From contig JAVLRN010000005.1 in assembly GCA_032821775.1 (NCBI GenBank), positions 3,844,001-3,908,000 on the forward strand: a stretch of DNA of 64,000 bases, given 5' to 3'. The translations under genes were made by a program, and so were the position numbers. Below the pieces are notes generated by a model. The model was not told where the DNA came from. It ran no database searches and saw nothing but the letters and a program-made list of their open reading frames with translations. Below, piece by piece: positions 33,409 to 44,477 of this stretch (within the stretch, counting starts at the first letter, position 1; each line of letters opens with the position of its first letter). The stretch comes from Sanguinoderma infundibulare. Lineage: Eukaryota; Basidiomycota; Agaricomycetes; Polyporales; Polyporaceae.

Positions 33409-34260
33409 TTAATAATCAGTAACCTTCGCCGCTTTGTGAACACACGCAGCACGCTCCCCCTTATCATCGTCTACGAATTTCTTTCTCACCATGAACTGAT
33501 CTCGACTACCAACAGGCCCGATCTCGACGAGCAAGCACACGTTGTTGTACATATGCTCCACGCTCACCCACTGATGACCCACATTGACGAAGAACGCCCA
33601 GAGTAGCGGATTGAAGCGCGTCATGTCCGTTACCATGATCACCCGCCTCTCCTCGGACCCCTCATCATCATGATATTTGTTTCTCCATACCAGCGTGCGC
33701 TCTAATGACACATGATACTGGACACCTGACTTTCCGGACTGTTCCACGGCCGAATGTTCACAATCAACCAAGAGCGAGCGAGCAGTAAACCATGAACAAA
33801 CCGTTCAGGCTCGGCCCGCGAATCCTCGCATGCCCCCCTTCCATCGTCCGAGTCCGAGTCGACATCCTCGTTCCGGTTGTTCCACAGCTCGCTCAGCTCA
33901 ACGGTCACCTTGTCAAGCATCAGGAGCGAGACCGGCCTCTCGTGATAGTTGAAGTTAGCTCGCATCTTGTCCTCGTCGGGCTCGTCGAAATGGTACAGCC
34001 GCAGCTGCAGCCCGTGCTCCGCGCAGGCGCAGAAGAGCGCGGCGTCGCTGCCCTTCAGCCAGCCGTGCAGCGCCTTCAGCGGGTCGCTGTCGCCTTCGGC
34101 CCACGACTTCGGGAGCGGGTACTGGTGCTGCAGCCCGAAGCCGAGCGTGCCGCCGTCCGCGAAGATGCTCGGGTCTGCGAGGAGCTCGCCGAGTGCACTT
34201 TGGTGACTCCTAGGCCCCGCAGGCAGGCTTGAGCATCATCCAGCCAGAGCGGGAAAACAC
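33409..34260 (-). pseudogene. 5'-truncated copy of the 2OG oxygenase
   Basis: The minus strand resembles the C-terminal half of the gene at 44478-46057: FGLQHQYPLPKSWAEGDSDP, LKALHGWLKGSDAALF, the acidic loop, then TDMTRFNPLLWAFFVNVGHQ and MYNNVCLLVEIGPVGSRD to the stop at 33409. The catalytic half is missing. The 5' edge (GWMMLKPACGA followed by TAG, then a frame change) is broken, and the pieces lie in two frames. It is clearly more diverged from the full gene than the left-arm copy is. Confidence 0.75.
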
Positions 34261-34476
34261 CTCTTGCGTCTCGACCGCCATACGCGTGCCATTTCTCCTT
34301 GGGACTGTTGCAGTAGAGAGGGAATGGGATATATACAGGTCAGAGAATAGGGGCCGGCACGTCAATAGTCGTGATGTTAGTTGCCGCGTCCGGGTCCCCG
34401 TTTCGTCAATAGCAGGCACTGCGTTGAGCGTCCCCGACAAAGACTTAAGACAGACGCGAAACTATTCAATCCGGGA

Positions 34477-36434
34477 TCACCGCGGGTCAGGACTAATGAT
34501 CCCTTTCATCTCCTCCCATGCGGCCGCACATGCGCTGAGAATCGCCCGCTCCCCGAGGATATACTCCAGCGCGAGACGTGTTTTCGTTCTTTCCGAGGGC
34601 AAGGTCTATCGAACGCAGTGGCTCATCAGGATCAGAAGATGCCGGTCAAGCCACGAGCCCACTTACATCCAGGAATTCGTAGAGCACGGTTGTGCTTTCG
34701 CCCCGGAACTGCTCCGCCCCCATGTTTTCAGCTCTAGCCTCACAGAGCCTCTGAAGCGTGTCGGCGGCGCGATACAGGTCTATAACAGTCTGGGAAACAT
34801 GGTGAGAGAAGGTTAATATCGGGAAGGGAGTGCACGCACCTCGGGGTCGCGACGCCGCGCGGCCACTCCCGCATCCTCGTGTTCGAACGGCACGTTCCGC
34901 AGCATTTCGAACTGCATCAAGTTGGAATATACCCGACGAACCATGACGGCGGAATCTTCATCTTCGCGTCGCACGGTAACCCTCATGAGCTGCACTTCCA
35001 GTTCTTCAGGCAGAGCGTGGGCGTGCACGATCGCCCAGGTGAACAGAGCGACGGAGACCTGGCCGTCGCTGTTGATCGACAGCACTGGGGAGTTCTCCGG
35101 CTCCGACTCTGGGACGTAGACCAGGGAGCTTCCACTGATGATGGCACGAGCGGAGTTCCTGACCACGCCGTAGATGCGCTCCCAATCTGTGCCGCCGTCA
35201 CGCTCGAGAAGATCCAGGGAAGACCCAGGCCAGCCGAAGGTGACCGTGTCGGTCTCGGAGCCGTCGAGCATAAACCCGTATCGCGCGAGGAGCGCGGCGT
35301 TGCCCAGGACCGCTCCGTACGTGTTGAACACCTCAATGCCGGGTGGGATGGAGCAGACTGTGACCATGTCGACGGTGTCAGTGGGGTCGATCGATGGTGG
35401 TACGAGGGCCGAGTCTTCGGCCTCGGTTGCCATTTCGTCATCGCGATCGTGTGGGCATTCTGACAGCGAACCGCAGGCGGGGCATACGTCGTACTCGCTC
35501 TGCGCGTGAGTCGGTTCGTGAGTGGTATCCGGACTGAATTTGTGGTAGTGCCCTACCGCTAATTGCACGTGATTTTCGTGTGCGTGGTTGAACCTGTTTT
35601 CTAACCGTCATTTCCAGCTTCTTAAGGTGCTGATGGCGACTTACGCGTCTGCGACAGGAACCATAGAGAGACCGTGGTATGCGTCGACCAGGAAGGCACG
35701 CGAGCATACTAGCGAGTACGCGTGGAGAAATCCGACAAGAGTGGGTTCCAAATTGGCTGATATCAGCAGCGGGTGTGCTTCCGATTGGTAAAAGTGGTCG
35801 ATCTCGTCCTGTGTACGGGTCAGGTTCATCATTCAAACGAGGACGATTGACGAAATACCTTGAGTTGCCCACCTTCGTCACTTTGAAGTTCGCGCTGGAC
35901 TTCGGTACCGTGCAGCCAACGAACCGCCGCATCGGCATCCAGATCACGGAATGCATCTGCGTGTCCCCAGAGCCGTGCGATGGGAACCGCGGACCCCGGA
36001 AGAGACTGCAAGTATCCGTGCCACTGTGAGTGATCACCTAGGAGCCTTTTGAATCACTGAAGATGTCAGATATATATACACGATGATAACCTTTGGCGCC
36101 ACGGATGCCAACTCACTGCTCAGAGTACAGTGCGAGGGAGAGCACGAGGATCGCCTCGTGCCCGTAAGGATACCAGGGGATTTGAGGAGCGAGAGAGCAT
36201 GTCCTGACAGAAAGGATGGCCGATTTTGGTATCACGGCAACTGTTATGAAAACGTGCGTCTGTCAGTCCATCGCGTAAAACAAACGGGAGCGCACCTCTG
36301 TCGGGATGGAAGATTGGTTTGTCTGGGCTAGATATCACCGAGATTTCGGAGTTGTGTTGCTGTATGACAGATATTCGGTCGTAAAACGTAACGTTGTGTT
36401 CTTGTAGCCAGCGAAGGAGGAGTTCCAGTCCCAT
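34477..36434 (-). CDS. SET-domain lysine methyltransferase (SETD6/RKM-like)
   Basis: Exons from the ATG at 36434 give ELLLRWLQEHNVTFYDRISV, then VAVIPKSAILSVRTCSLAP and LALYSE. A further exon reads WHGYLQSLPGSAVPIARLWG, then DEIDHFYQSEAHPLLISANL. The SET core follows: VCSRAFLVDAYHGLSMVPVA, FNHAHENHVQL (the NHxxxN-type motif), a Cys pair CPACGSLSECPHD, and IPPGIEVFNTYGAVLGNAAL. The last exons read DLYRAADTLQRLCEARAENM and LALEYILGERAILSACAAAW. Such enzymes methylate lysines of ribosomal proteins or other non-histone targets using S-adenosylmethionine. The join between exons 2 and 3 (36117 to about 36016) is not in phase with any GT-AG pair I can find, so a one-base error or an early lesion is possible. 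Confidence 0.75.
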
Positions 36435-36850
36435 GAGTGGTGGAGTTGAGGGTTGGGAAGCAACCTTCCGCCGATGGGCGCCTGTCACCTTGAAAACTTG
36501 GCGACCACAGCGATGTACGTCTACTTCTATCGGTAGAGAATAACGTTATAAAAGAATTTCACTTAAAGTGAGGGGAGTCCGGCTGGTCCAATGTCAAGTT
36601 GAGGGGTGGAATTGTGCCACCAACTTGGTACTAATAAATGCCTTGCGAGAGGATCGAAATCGCATACTCGTTCCTGTGGCAGTTACTGATCGCGTGCCCG
36701 GATTTGGAGGCAAGGTTGTATCCAGGGATAGAGACGCGATCTTCGTAAACAGTTTTCACGCGAACAGTCACCTCTTTCATTGGGCCCGCCGCGAAAACCC
36801 TCCTGATTCCCGATCCTGTACCCATTACTTGTACTTGCAGTGCAAGAGAT
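36435..36850. other. Short intergenic region
   Basis: About 415 bases between the divergent SET gene and the BTB fragment. No promoter motif stands out. Confidence 0.35.
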
Positions 36851-37380
36851 ATGCTGCTGACGTCCCAAGGAACCCAGCCTGCCCGGAAGAGGCATCGCGC
36901 AGAGCAGAAGCATCACCAAGGACAGAGGCGATTGGCACGAAGACGGAAACATCGTCTTCATCGCAGGCGACACCGCGTTCTGCGTGTACAGAGGCGTCCT
37001 CTCCCGCCGCTCGCAGGTCTTCCGCAACCTCTTCTCCCTCCAGAACGCCCACGATGTGGAGACGTTCGACGGGATCCCGGCAGTCTGCCTCCCAGATGCA
37101 GCGAGCGACCTCAGATGGCACCTCCTGCTAGTTGTCTGTTGCGGAAAGAAGTGCGTCCTGTCTTTCTTTACATGCTCCTGATTTCTGACAGTGCGAACGG
37201 ATACAGCTACTACGCCCTGCACAACCAAGTCGTTCAGGTGCCGTTCTCGATCGTCGCCGCGCTCATCTGGCTGGGGCACAAGTACATCGTGCCCGACACC
37301 GAGGACGAAGCGCTGCACCGCTTGAAGCGGCATCAAGTTGTCCGCGGCCGAGGGTCTCATAGGCGGTAGTTTGTACACCT
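36851..37380 (+). pseudogene. BTB/POZ-domain fragment
   Basis: The plus strand holds a diverged BTB domain: WHEDGNIVFIAGDTAFCVYR, RRSQVFRNLFSLQNAHDVET and LVVCCGKK. After an intron it continues with YSYYALHNQVVQVPFSIVAA and KYIVPDTEDEALHRLKR. The upstream leader is in another frame and the long C-terminal part of the family is missing after LKR. It is the most degraded of the four BTB copies and lies immediately left of the palindromic element. Confidence 0.7.
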
Positions 37381-37629
37381 ACGCGCAGCAGTTGGGCTTC
37401 GACAGGTCGACGTGCAAATTGTGCGAGCGGCATCCTTCGCTACATGTCGTCAGCTGCAACATACGTGTAAGGGAAGGGTGCGGCATTCGATATCATGCTC
37501 GCCGCAACCGGGGCCCCACGTTGCGCCTCGCTCCACCCCGCCGACATTGACGCCACACGTCGCGCTCGGAGCATCCGGATCCGCTGTGGACAGAGAGTTA
37601 GCCAACCACCATCTGTTAGTCAGATGTAT

Positions 37630-37701
37630 CGATTAGAGCCGTCTACACAGGCTTTTGCAAGTGCGCGGTTTATTATACCGACCGCACTTGCAAGTGCGCG
37701 G
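37630..37701 (+). repeat. Left terminal inverted repeat
   Basis: Matches the reverse complement of 38512-38582 with a few differences in the outer 20 bases. The repeat itself folds: TTGCAA plus GTGCG before the AT-rich centre pairs with CGCACTTGCAA after it. GCACTTGCAAGTGC (37684-37697) is a perfect 14-base palindrome. Confidence 0.85.
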
Positions 37702-37815
37702 GAAGATCCGGAGGGGGCTGGGCGGTGATGGCGCGCGGGGTAGACAGGGGCAACCGTCGCGCGATTGTCGGAGGTGCGCGATTGTCGGGTCGAGAAAAAA
37801 AAGACAACGGCAAAA

Positions 37816-37893
37816 TCAGGGTTCGAACCCCCAGCAACACGAACCATCTTGTTTTGAACAGTACTCCAATCCACTAGTCTATATACTCCTTGG
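37816..37893 (-). ncRNA. tRNA-like module (Pol III-type promoter), left
   Basis: On the minus strand there is an A-box-like TAGTGGATTGG and a canonical B box GGTTCGAACCC, then a T run (37802-37795) that could end Pol III transcription. No full cloverleaf folds by eye, so this is a tRNA-derived module rather than a tRNA gene. Confidence 0.4.
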
Positions 37894-38300
37894 GAGTAAT
37901 ACTATCATTTGCCCTATGTAGTGCAACGACCCAGCATGAATCTCCGCCCAATGCCCAGATGGCGGCGCCCTGATGCAATTGCACACTCTGGAAAGTGTTG
38001 AATGAATTCTTTGTGCATATGTTCTCTATCAGATACCTTCCAGGGCTGAGCACTGCCGTGGACTTGCAAATATTGGGGTCATCTGCAAGTACGACCCCAC
38101 TGGGACTTCACGCACTTCTGGGACACTCCCGGAGGACGCTTGCATCAGGGGCGAGACGCTTGGCATCAGGGCGAGGCGCCTCCATCAGATGGGCTGTCAC
38201 TTGAATCAGGCGGCGCAGTCACTTGCATCAGCGCGGGCGCGAGCATCGGGGCTGTAAGTATGTGTTATATACATTGTCCTCCCCAACAGGTATAAGGAAC

Positions 38301-38371
38301 TGGTGGTGTAATGGTAAATTGGGTTGTTAGTAAAGTGTTTGGTGGTCGTTGGTTCGAGTCTCGATGGTAGC
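38301..38371 (+). ncRNA. tRNA-like module (Pol III-type promoter), right
   Basis: The plus strand has an A-box-like TGGTGTAATGG and a B box GGTTCGAGTC 30-odd bases later, followed by TTTTGTTTTT. It faces away from the left module. The cloverleaf is poor, so I call it tRNA-like. Confidence 0.4.
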
Positions 38372-38511
38372 ATTTTGTTTTTGAAAATTAATCAATTACC
38401 ATTGTATCCGAAAAGATGTACAAGATGCGCTTATAGCAGGGCTATAAATACAAACTAGAGGAGGGGCCGGAGGAGAGGGGATAGGAGAAGGGAGTGGACC
38501 GGGACCGGCGG

Positions 38512-38582
38512 GCCGCGCACTTGCAAGTGCGGTCGGTATAATAAACCGCGCACTTGCAAAAGCGTGTGTAGACTCTACTCGA
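38512..38582 (-). repeat. Right terminal inverted repeat
   Basis: Inverted partner of 37630-37701. It contains the same 14-base perfect palindrome (38516-38529) and the same AT-rich centre. Confidence 0.85.
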
Positions 38583-39616
38583 TTATTAGTGCATGTCAAA
38601 GGTCATATATTCGCCGCGATTGCCCTGGAGTCATTTGGTCGTCACGTCGTCAGCCACTCGAGATCGCCCCACATGTGAAGGGCCGGCAACCAGGAATTTC
38701 AATATCCCGCACAGACCCACTGGACATCAGCCTCCGCCCCGACCATGGGTTTAAGGACCCGTCCAGGACGCCCACCTCTCCTCACTGCACACCACCACTA
38801 GCTCTCACACACCCTCTCGCCCCTCATGGAGCACTATCTCTTCCATCTTACTCGTCCTCCGGACACCCTCGTCTCGGATTCGGACCGTGCCTCGCGCCTC
38901 CACGGTCTGATATGTCCTGCGGCGCGTCCGCCGCCGCCTTTGGCGGAATCATCACCAACGACGTCCACCATCGTGATGCATCCGCGAGGTCCTCAAGAGC
39001 GCCTGGCTCAAGGCCTGGGCGGCCTCTGAAGGTGAGCATGTTTGTGCGACAGTGCGAATGATTTCAAACTCTCATCTGACGATCATGGCTACTGCAGGAC
39101 CAGCGTCGACGCTTCCGCTTCGTCGCCTTGTTCGCGCGCCTCCGGTTGCAGCGTCGAGGAAACGAAGCTTCCTTCCCTTCTGTTCTTGTGTTCGCGCGCC
39201 TTCGGCTGCAGCGAGCGGGGAAGGATTGGTGGTCAATGGCTTGGCCGCCATGGGTTGTTGGTGATCGGGGCGGAATCTTTCCTTCTGTATCTTTCTGGTA
39301 TCTCGTTCCATCTTTAAGTTCTTCGTGTATGTCCCTTTCTTGGCATAAATCATAAAACCCTGCTGTTATCAAGCAGTCACAACGCGGAGGGACTACGCCT
39401 TGCGTCGGAGGTCTGCGAATTCTCAAGGGATCTGTGGCGCAACTTTGCACGCATCTTCGACCTGTCTGTCGAAGGATGGTTATCTTGAATTTATTGACCG
39501 CTGACTGATGTACGAGTCATCGCGCAAAACATGCGCTAAAGCAAGCATGTAAAAGTCATTGGAATACTGTACACGATGTCATGTCCATATGCGACCACTT
39601 CGCACCGCTTTCTTGT
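38583..39616. other. Intergenic; possible exon relic near 39000
   Basis: The bases before a GTGAGC donor at about 39030 read CIREVLKSAWLKAWAASE in one frame, which is protein-like, but a stop lies just upstream and no partner exon is seen. A direct repeat TTCGCGCGCCT-CGG-TGCAGCG occurs at 39128 and 39190. Confidence 0.35.
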
Positions 39617-42600
39617 TTACAATCCGTTCCACTCGAACCTCTTCGCGATCTTGAAGTTGCCCGAGAGTGTGAGTGCCTCCGGGGCGCTGCTCTGCCCGAA
39701 ACGCACACGGTACACGCCCTCCTCGACGACCCAGCGTGAGATACGCTCCTCCCACCACGATACCGCGTACTTGTCTAGCGAGAGCGTGACGTTCTCGCTC
39801 TTCCCGGGGGCGAGGTCGAAGACCTTGCCGAACGCCTTGAGCGCGAGCGGGGGGTGCGTAACCTCGGAGGTTGTCGGGTACGAGACATACGCCTGGACAA
39901 CGTCCGTGCCGGTGACGCTGCCGGTGTTGGTGACCTTAACGGTCACGGCAATCTTGACGTCGCCATTCTCGACCTTTGGCTCGGATACTGAGAGGTCGGA
40001 GTACTCGAAGGTCGTGTACGAGAGACCGTGACTGACAAATTAAATCCTAAGAAACAAGCAGAGGAAAAGAAATACAAGACACGTACCCGAAGTGCCACTG
40101 AGGTGCGATGTCGCGGTGATGGTGGTGCTTGTAGCCCACGAAGAGATCTTCGGAATACCACACCTAGAACATAAAACCGGTCAGAGATGATCATTCGAAG
40201 AAGTAGCATGTTCTGCGTTGCTCACCTTGCCGTGCTCGTGGTGGAAGTGCCCGTTGCTCGCAACGTCCTCCAACCGCCTGGGGAAGCTCAAGCTGAGCTT
40301 GCCGCTGGGGTTCACCTCGCCCGCCAGCACCTGCCCGATCGCATCGCCCGTTGCATTACCCAAGTACCACGCGTGCACAATCGCGGACACCTCGTCCGCC
40401 CATGGCATCGTGATGCTCGACCCGCTCTGGGTGACGACGATCGTCCGCTTGTTCGCCGCCGCAACCTTCTGCACCAGCTCGTCTGTCCTGCCCGGCAGCG
40501 CGAGCGTCGTCCGATCGTAGCCCTCCGTCTCCCAGTCCGAGTTCAGACCGACAATCGCGATGACAGCGTCCGCCTCCTCCGCGAGCTTCACGGCGCTCGC
40601 CATGAGCTCGTCCGGTTGCTGAACCTCCGCACCGCCAAGGCGGACGCCGGAGTTAGAGTCCATGACCATCTCGTTGGGGTCCTCGTCAGCCGGCGCGCGC
40701 ACGTTGATAAAGTCAATGTAGATCTCGTGCTTGACCCCGGCCTTGAGCTGCACGACGCCACGCTCCTCGGTCGAACCAGAGTTGAAAAAGCCCTCCCCTC
40801 GCGTTTGCTTTGTCCAGTTATCGATGATGAGCTTTCCGTCGACGTAAAGCTTGGCGCGTCCAGCGGAGAGGAGGCCGAACTCGTAGTCGGTGTCCTTCTC
40901 GCGAGGCTTCATGTAGCCGCGAAGGCGGAGGGTGAAGCGCTTCGTGAGCTCCTTGGGAAAGTCGACACTGGGAAGAGTCGTCAACTAGTGCGTATCGGTT
41001 TATCGGACGGAGAGCGTACCTGAGGAAGATGCGGGTCTCGTCGATGTAGCGAGACGTCAAGGGCTGTTGCAACGGCGTCATGCTATCGTCGTTCTCGTGC
41101 GAGTGGAAGTAGCCCATCCAGCCAGGCTTGCCGTCTTCTGTCACGATCTCGTTTTCCAGCGTCGGCATCTGCATGAACGCTGTATTCACGTCAGTGCGAG
41201 AAAGTTGCGAAAATGCATAAGAGACTTACCCCGCGCACCCTCAGAGTACGTGATTTCAACATTTGGATCGACGTTGGTCAGCGCGGCGACGATGCCTTCG
41301 TACGGCGAGATGAAGAAGCTGGGCTTGAGCGCTGCTGATCCACCGCCGCTGAGGACAGTCGCTTTCGCGTTCCCGCCCACGACCGCGATCTTCTTGAGGC
41401 CCTGTTCCTTGGGCTTCAGCGGGAGGACGCCGCCTTCGTTCTTCAGGAGAACGATGGACTGGTTGGCGACCTTGGTCATCAGCTCCCGTCCGCTCTGACG
41501 GTCGCCGATCTGCTCGACGCGTTCCCCGTCTAGAACCTGAGATGAAGTGCAACTTCGTCAGGATCAATCGCATGCAGTGGATATTTAGCCGACGGTACCT
41601 CGGGTGCGCCCCGAGCACACTTCTGGACGAGCTCGAGAACCTTGGTCGCACGCTCCTTAACACTCCGGGCGGTGATTTTGCGGCTTTGGATGCTGAACTC
41701 GGACTGTCAAAATCGCTCAACAGACGAAACGAAGGAAGGAGGGCTCACGAGCGGTTCATGAGGTCCAAGGTCCGCCATTTGTTCGTACCTGGCATCTCGA
41801 GGTCGAGCCCAGCATTGACAGCATGATCAACGGAGTACACTCCGAACCTGAAATCTAGTGGGAACGTACGCACGTGGATAAGGACGTGTCGAAAACTTAC
41901 CAGTCGCTCATGATCAACGCATTAGTACCCCACTCGTTGCGGAGGATGTTCTGAAGGAGATGGGTGTTTTCAGAAGCATGCGTGCCGTTAACACGGTTGT
42001 ACCTGAAGACAATAATTCGTTAGATTATATGGACGAACGTCTAAACGAATAGACTTACGCAGTCATGAACGCCCACGGCTTCGCGTACTTCTCCGCGAGC
42101 ATGAACGGCATGAGGTAGATCTCCCGAAGCGCACGCTCGGTGAGGACCGAGTCATAGCCGAACCGGTCATTCTCCTTGTCGTTCGCAACGAAGTGCTTGA
42201 TGCACGCGCCGATGCCGCCCGCCTGCAGGCCCTTGACGTAGGCTGCGGCGAGCATGCCCGACAGGTGGGGGTCCTCCGAGTACGACTCGAACGAGCGCCC
42301 CCCGAGCGGGCTCCGCGCGGTGTTGCAGGTGGGACCGAGGAGGACGGAGGCGGCCTTGAGCTTGACCTCCTTTGCGAGGAGGTCCCGCGCCATGGTCTCA
42401 ATGAGCGCAGTGTCGAACGTGGCTGCCATCGCAGTCGCGGACGGCAGACACTTGGCGGGCGTGCTCATGAAGAAGTAATTGCCACGGGCACCTGGTCAAA
42501 GGCTGATCAGTACAAGGACGACGACGCGCAAAACAATAACCGTATATACCGTTGGGGCCATCAGTAACCTTGATTGCTGGGATCCCCAGGCGGGGGATTT

Positions 42601-42709
42601 CGTGGGTGTGCCAGAAACCGACGCCGGCGGTGAGGAGGATAGCCTCGTCGGTGGTGAGCTGCTCGACCACCTCTGGGATTGGCGCTGTTGCGAAGGCTGA
42701 CAGAGGCAT
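39617..42709 (-). CDS. GH3 beta-glucosidase with PA14 domain, intracellular type
   Basis: From the ATG at 42709 several exons encode the GH3 N-domain: EVVEQLTTDEAILLTAGVGF and RLGIPAIKVTDGPNG, then ATFDTALIETMARDLLAKEV, GACIKHFVANDKENDRFGYD, YNRVNGTHASENTHLLQN and IMSDWFGVYS, where the Asp is the nucleophile. The GH3 C-domain (QSIVLLKNEGGVLPLKPKEQ, KKIAVVGGNAKATVLSGGG) is interrupted by a PA14 domain (RFTLRLRGYMKPREKDTDYE, AKLYVDGKLIIDNWTKQTRG). A fibronectin-III-like domain ends the protein. There is no signal peptide, so it should act inside the cell on cellobiose or other beta-glucosides. TATAAG lies 72 bases upstream. All motifs are intact. Confidence 0.9.
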
Positions 42710-44477
42710 CGTGAATGTGTGCGTAGTCCCCTGTACAATGAGCAGAGGGGATGGACGGGAATGGGCGAGTCGTACGGGTTCTTATAGGGTGAACTACTAC
42801 CCCAAGGGGTATTTCCGAGGATCTCCCGCTGCCTCTTCTAGCTCTTTGACTGACGCAACCGTAGGCAGCCGAATCTCGATTGATTGGAAGTCATCCAGAA
42901 GTAAGACATGGGCTTCTTCATCTCCTCTTTGGCGTGGAAATGGACGCAGAAGCAACACAGAAGTGCCGAATGCGGAAGATGACCAGGGGGGAGCCTTCGT
43001 TGGCGATTCGCCGCCGAGCGCCACCACACGTTAGCGATGCGTGAAGAGCATGTTTCGGCTCTCGGGAATGAGGGACATACTAAGAAGGGTAGGATCAAAA
43101 AGGCTGGACATGTGAGGTGTCGGTGTCTTCCGCTCGGCAGAACCTCGGATAAACCCTTTCCACTCAACTATACGTTAGTCACAGTGTAAGGCCCTGGCCA
43201 GGACCGACGGTACTGTACATCCAGCCCACAGGGCGGACATGGTGAAGACGGCCGCGGTGGGCTCTGATATCCCGAGTGCGATTATGTTCACGTTCTCTAG
43301 GAGGGAGGGTGCTTAGGAAGAGACGTACAAACTCATCCAATCCTTCAATGACGTCCTGAAGAGCCATCAGGTTTAAGGACCGCACATGCGAGGATCGTTT
43401 ACGAAGACCGCACCTGTGACCTCTAGAACCCCGCCTCCAAATCTGAACGCTTCTGGGCTCCAGAAGACTCCGTGAGGGACCTTAGCGATAACGACTCCAC
43501 CGTTACCGAGGCAGATGTTTCTGACGTAAGCAGAAGCTGGGAGTTCCTGCGCAAAACGGCATTGCGCATAAAAGACGGTGGGCAAACTACGGAAGAACAG
43601 GGATAAACGCAGAAGGGAGTGGAGTGACTCACTCCTCGGTACTACTCTGTCGGCCGCACGTCGATAAAATCGATTTACTCACTCCAACGCGATCGAGCTC
43701 TTCTTGCAGATGGAAGGATGCGACAATGCCGCTCACGGGAGAAGTGCATTGCAGGTCTCACCTAGGTTAACCGACGAATGCATGAAGGGGTGACGTGAGA
43801 ATAAGAGCGGGAACTTTGAAAGTTTATGGCGTACCACCCGCTCCAGTCATGCACTCTCTCCCTCCCCAACCCATACCCGTATCTGTTCATGTTATGCCTG
43901 TGAACGTACTACTTAGCTCGGTGTAAGTAAGTATATGCGGTTGTTCTTGGCCTTGAGACTGTCGACGAATGGAGAACTGTCTATCAAGAGGATACGCCGA
44001 TAATCCGCGACAATAAGGACACATGAAAATAGTCTGTTCGTGCTTGCTGCTCTGGATGAGGGGCACGGTATGGGGAGTCGGATGGAGGTACAACACGGTA
44101 GAGGTGCAAGCGTTGCTCGAGCCCTTCAGAGCTGAGCGCTGAGCACGAAGTGAAGGTGTTGAATTCGGGTCGGGTGTTCGAATCCCGATATATCTATCTC
44201 AGAATCATCTCATAGCACTTATAACATCAGTCCGACAATCACTTTTTCACCGGGTATATAATTTAGTCACAAACATATTCCTATCGACTCGAACAACATT
44301 CCCACCACTAGTATGGGTGCGTTCTATCCACTGAGCTAAGTAGGAATACAGATTGAACATCCTGTCAAAACCGAGAGACACGGCGCCGATTTTTGGGACG
44401 AAGAACTTGTCGAACCAGCGTCAGGACGTCCGTGCTCCTCCCGTTCTCGAACCTGGAGTTCTCACATGTGCTCATGG
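42710..44477. other. Long intergenic region with tRNA-like sequences
   Basis: About 1.77 kb with no protein gene I can support. It holds the beta-glucosidase promoter, a B-box-like GTGTTCGAATCCCG at 44179-44192 and the tRNA-like module annotated at 44278-44346. Confidence 0.4.
44278..44346 (-). ncRNA. tRNA-like pseudogene
   Basis: The minus strand reads TTCCTACTTAGCTCAGTGGA at its 5' end and GTTCGAGTCGATAGGAA at its 3' end. The ends can pair over six bases and the A box (TAGCTCAGTGGATA) is near consensus. The D and anticodon stems contain mismatches, so a functional tRNA is unlikely. Confidence 0.35.

Larger units (their letters stand above)
37630..38582. mobile_element. Non-autonomous element with about 70-bp palindromic terminal inverted repeats
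   Basis: The two ends (37630-37701 and 38512-38582) are inverted copies over about 70 bases. Inside are no transposase-like frames. Instead there are two tRNA-like modules facing outward, several short inverted repeats (GGGGTC...GACCCC at 38077-38096) and a degenerate GCATCAGGGCGAG-type tandem at 38140-38230. Clear target-site duplications are not obvious. It could be a MITE or a snapback element that captured tRNA-derived SINEs. I know of no described family with this layout but could not search. Confidence 0.7.

Noticed and set aside
40187..41023. 278-codon plus-strand frame
   Set aside because: Antisense shadow of the GH3 beta-glucosidase exon.
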